Shown: in pieces, positions 63,511-64,000 of the stretch
Numbering within the stretch: position 1 is the stretch's first letter
Layout: each line of letters begins with the position of its first letter
NCBI RefSeq assembly: GCF_019219075.1
Contig: NZ_JAHUWJ010000001.1
Location: 558,001-622,000, forward strand
DNA length: 64,000 bases
Source: Chitinophaga sp. sic0106
Lineage (GTDB): Bacteria; Bacteroidota; Bacteroidia; Chitinophagales; Chitinophagaceae
Reading direction: 5' to 3'
Program-made: the position numbers and the translations under genes
Notes under the pieces: model-generated
Told to the model about the DNA's origin: nothing
Database searches by the model: none
The model's input: only the letters and a program-made list of their open reading frames with translations

Positions 63511-64000
63511 ATGGTTGCAAGGAGAGATTTTCTTAAAAGCGGCGCCCTGCTGGCAGGAGCCGTAAGTTTAGGATTGCCGAAAACAGTGTTTGGATGGGAT
63601 GGGTATACTTCTCAGCGTCCGCCGATGGCACAACGTAAGTTCACCAGCGACGCGGTGGAGAAAACCATTGTGGCAGTAAAAAAACAGATTGCCGACAATA
63701 AACTGGCCTGGATGTTTGAAAACTGCTTTCCTAATACGCTGGATACCACTGTGAATTATAAGGTGGTAGATGGTAAATCCGATACATTCGTGATCACAGG
63801 CGATATCAACGCCATGTGGCTGCGCGATTCTTCCGCACAGGTATGGCCGTACCTGGCGCTGGTAAAAGATGATCAGAAACTGCAGCAGCTTATTGCCGGG
63901 GTTATTCACCGTCAGGCTAAATGCATCCTGATTGATCCCTATGCCAACGCTTTTAACGATGGCCCTACTGGCAGCGAATGGGAAAAGGATCTTACCGACA
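63511..64000 (+). CDS. GH125 family alpha-mannosidase, 3' end outside window
   Basis: Metal-independent exo-alpha-1,6-mannosidase family protein (formerly DUF1237), first 163 residues only. The N-terminus VARRDFLKSGALLAGAVSLG is a twin-arginine signal, so it should be exported folded through TatC. The family signature ITGDINAMWLRDSSAQVWPYL and LIDPYANAFNDGPTGSEWEKDLTD are plain. Such enzymes trim mannose from N-glycans or yeast mannan and often sit in polysaccharide-utilisation loci, which may continue to the right. Starts 80 nt after the twin hairpins. Confidence 0.93.
   Translation, partial: MVARRDFLKSGALLAGAVSLGLPKTVFGWDGYTSQRPPMAQRKFTSDAVEKTIVAVKKQIADNKLAWMFENCFPNTLDTTVNYKVVDGKSDTFVITGDINAMWLRDSSAQVWPYLALVKDDQKLQQLIAGVIHRQAKCILIDPYANAFNDGPTGSEWEKDLTD

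Overview
This window reads as chromosomal DNA of a Bacteroidota bacterium, most likely a Chitinophaga-like member of the Chitinophagaceae (inference from gene content, no search run). The signs are a GldC homologue, DUF4290 and DUF6089 proteins, an uppS-bamA-ompH-ompH envelope block, SCKKK-type lipoproteins, and promoters of the Bacteroidota type (TTG, 19 nt, TAnnTTTG). There is no phage, plasmid, insertion sequence, CRISPR array, rRNA or tRNA that I can see. Both ends cut genes: a tryptophan 2,3-dioxygenase on the left and a GH125 alpha-mannosidase on the right.

Layout. 1-16.9 kb: tryptophan dioxygenase, a hydrolase, DUF4290-murA-gmk, a CNNM/CBS membrane protein, a small structured RNA gene (about 6083-6246) with its own promoter and terminator, tatC, rpiB, a secreted M28 peptidase, an HdeD-like protein, an ECF sigma factor, a UvrD-type helicase with recX, then omega-amidase, VOC protein and nagA. 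16.9-31 kb: a GT39 glycosyltransferase, thiL-suhB on the minus strand, a GH3-family adenylating enzyme, a LysE exporter, an orphan 2-oxoacid:ferredoxin oxidoreductase beta subunit, an AhpD-like protein, a PSMA-type peptidase, a cell-wall amidase and an acyl-CoA dehydrogenase. 31-42 kb: hydrolases, glycosyltransferases, an orphan Opp-type permease, gldC, yqeY, cvpA, a CBS protein, an outer-membrane POTRA/beta-barrel protein, NAD kinase and DUF6089.

42-50 kb is the core envelope and RNA-processing block: uppS (lipid carrier), bamA (outer-membrane assembly), two OmpH/Skp chaperones, then rpmH-rnpA-yidD and a carboxy-terminal protease. 50-64 kb: a Gfo/Idh/MocA oxidoreductase with a DUF1080 lipoprotein, superoxide dismutase, a PAS-LuxR regulator, a tiny J-domain-like protein, an SPFH protein, tadA-ligA, a NUDIX-HTH regulator, and icmF (fused B12-dependent acyl-CoA mutase) behind a long structured leader.

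The most unusual signals are outside the genes. Ten of eleven long intergenic hairpins with three-base loops carry a GNA loop (GAA, GCA or GTA) on one strand, usually as twin hairpins at gene ends, and one pair sits inside 15-bp perfect terminal inverted repeats. Other points to check are the small RNA gene, an rnpA frame with no conventional start before its conserved N-terminus (AUA is the best candidate), a MurA with Asp in place of the catalytic Cys, and a terminator-containing leader before icmF.
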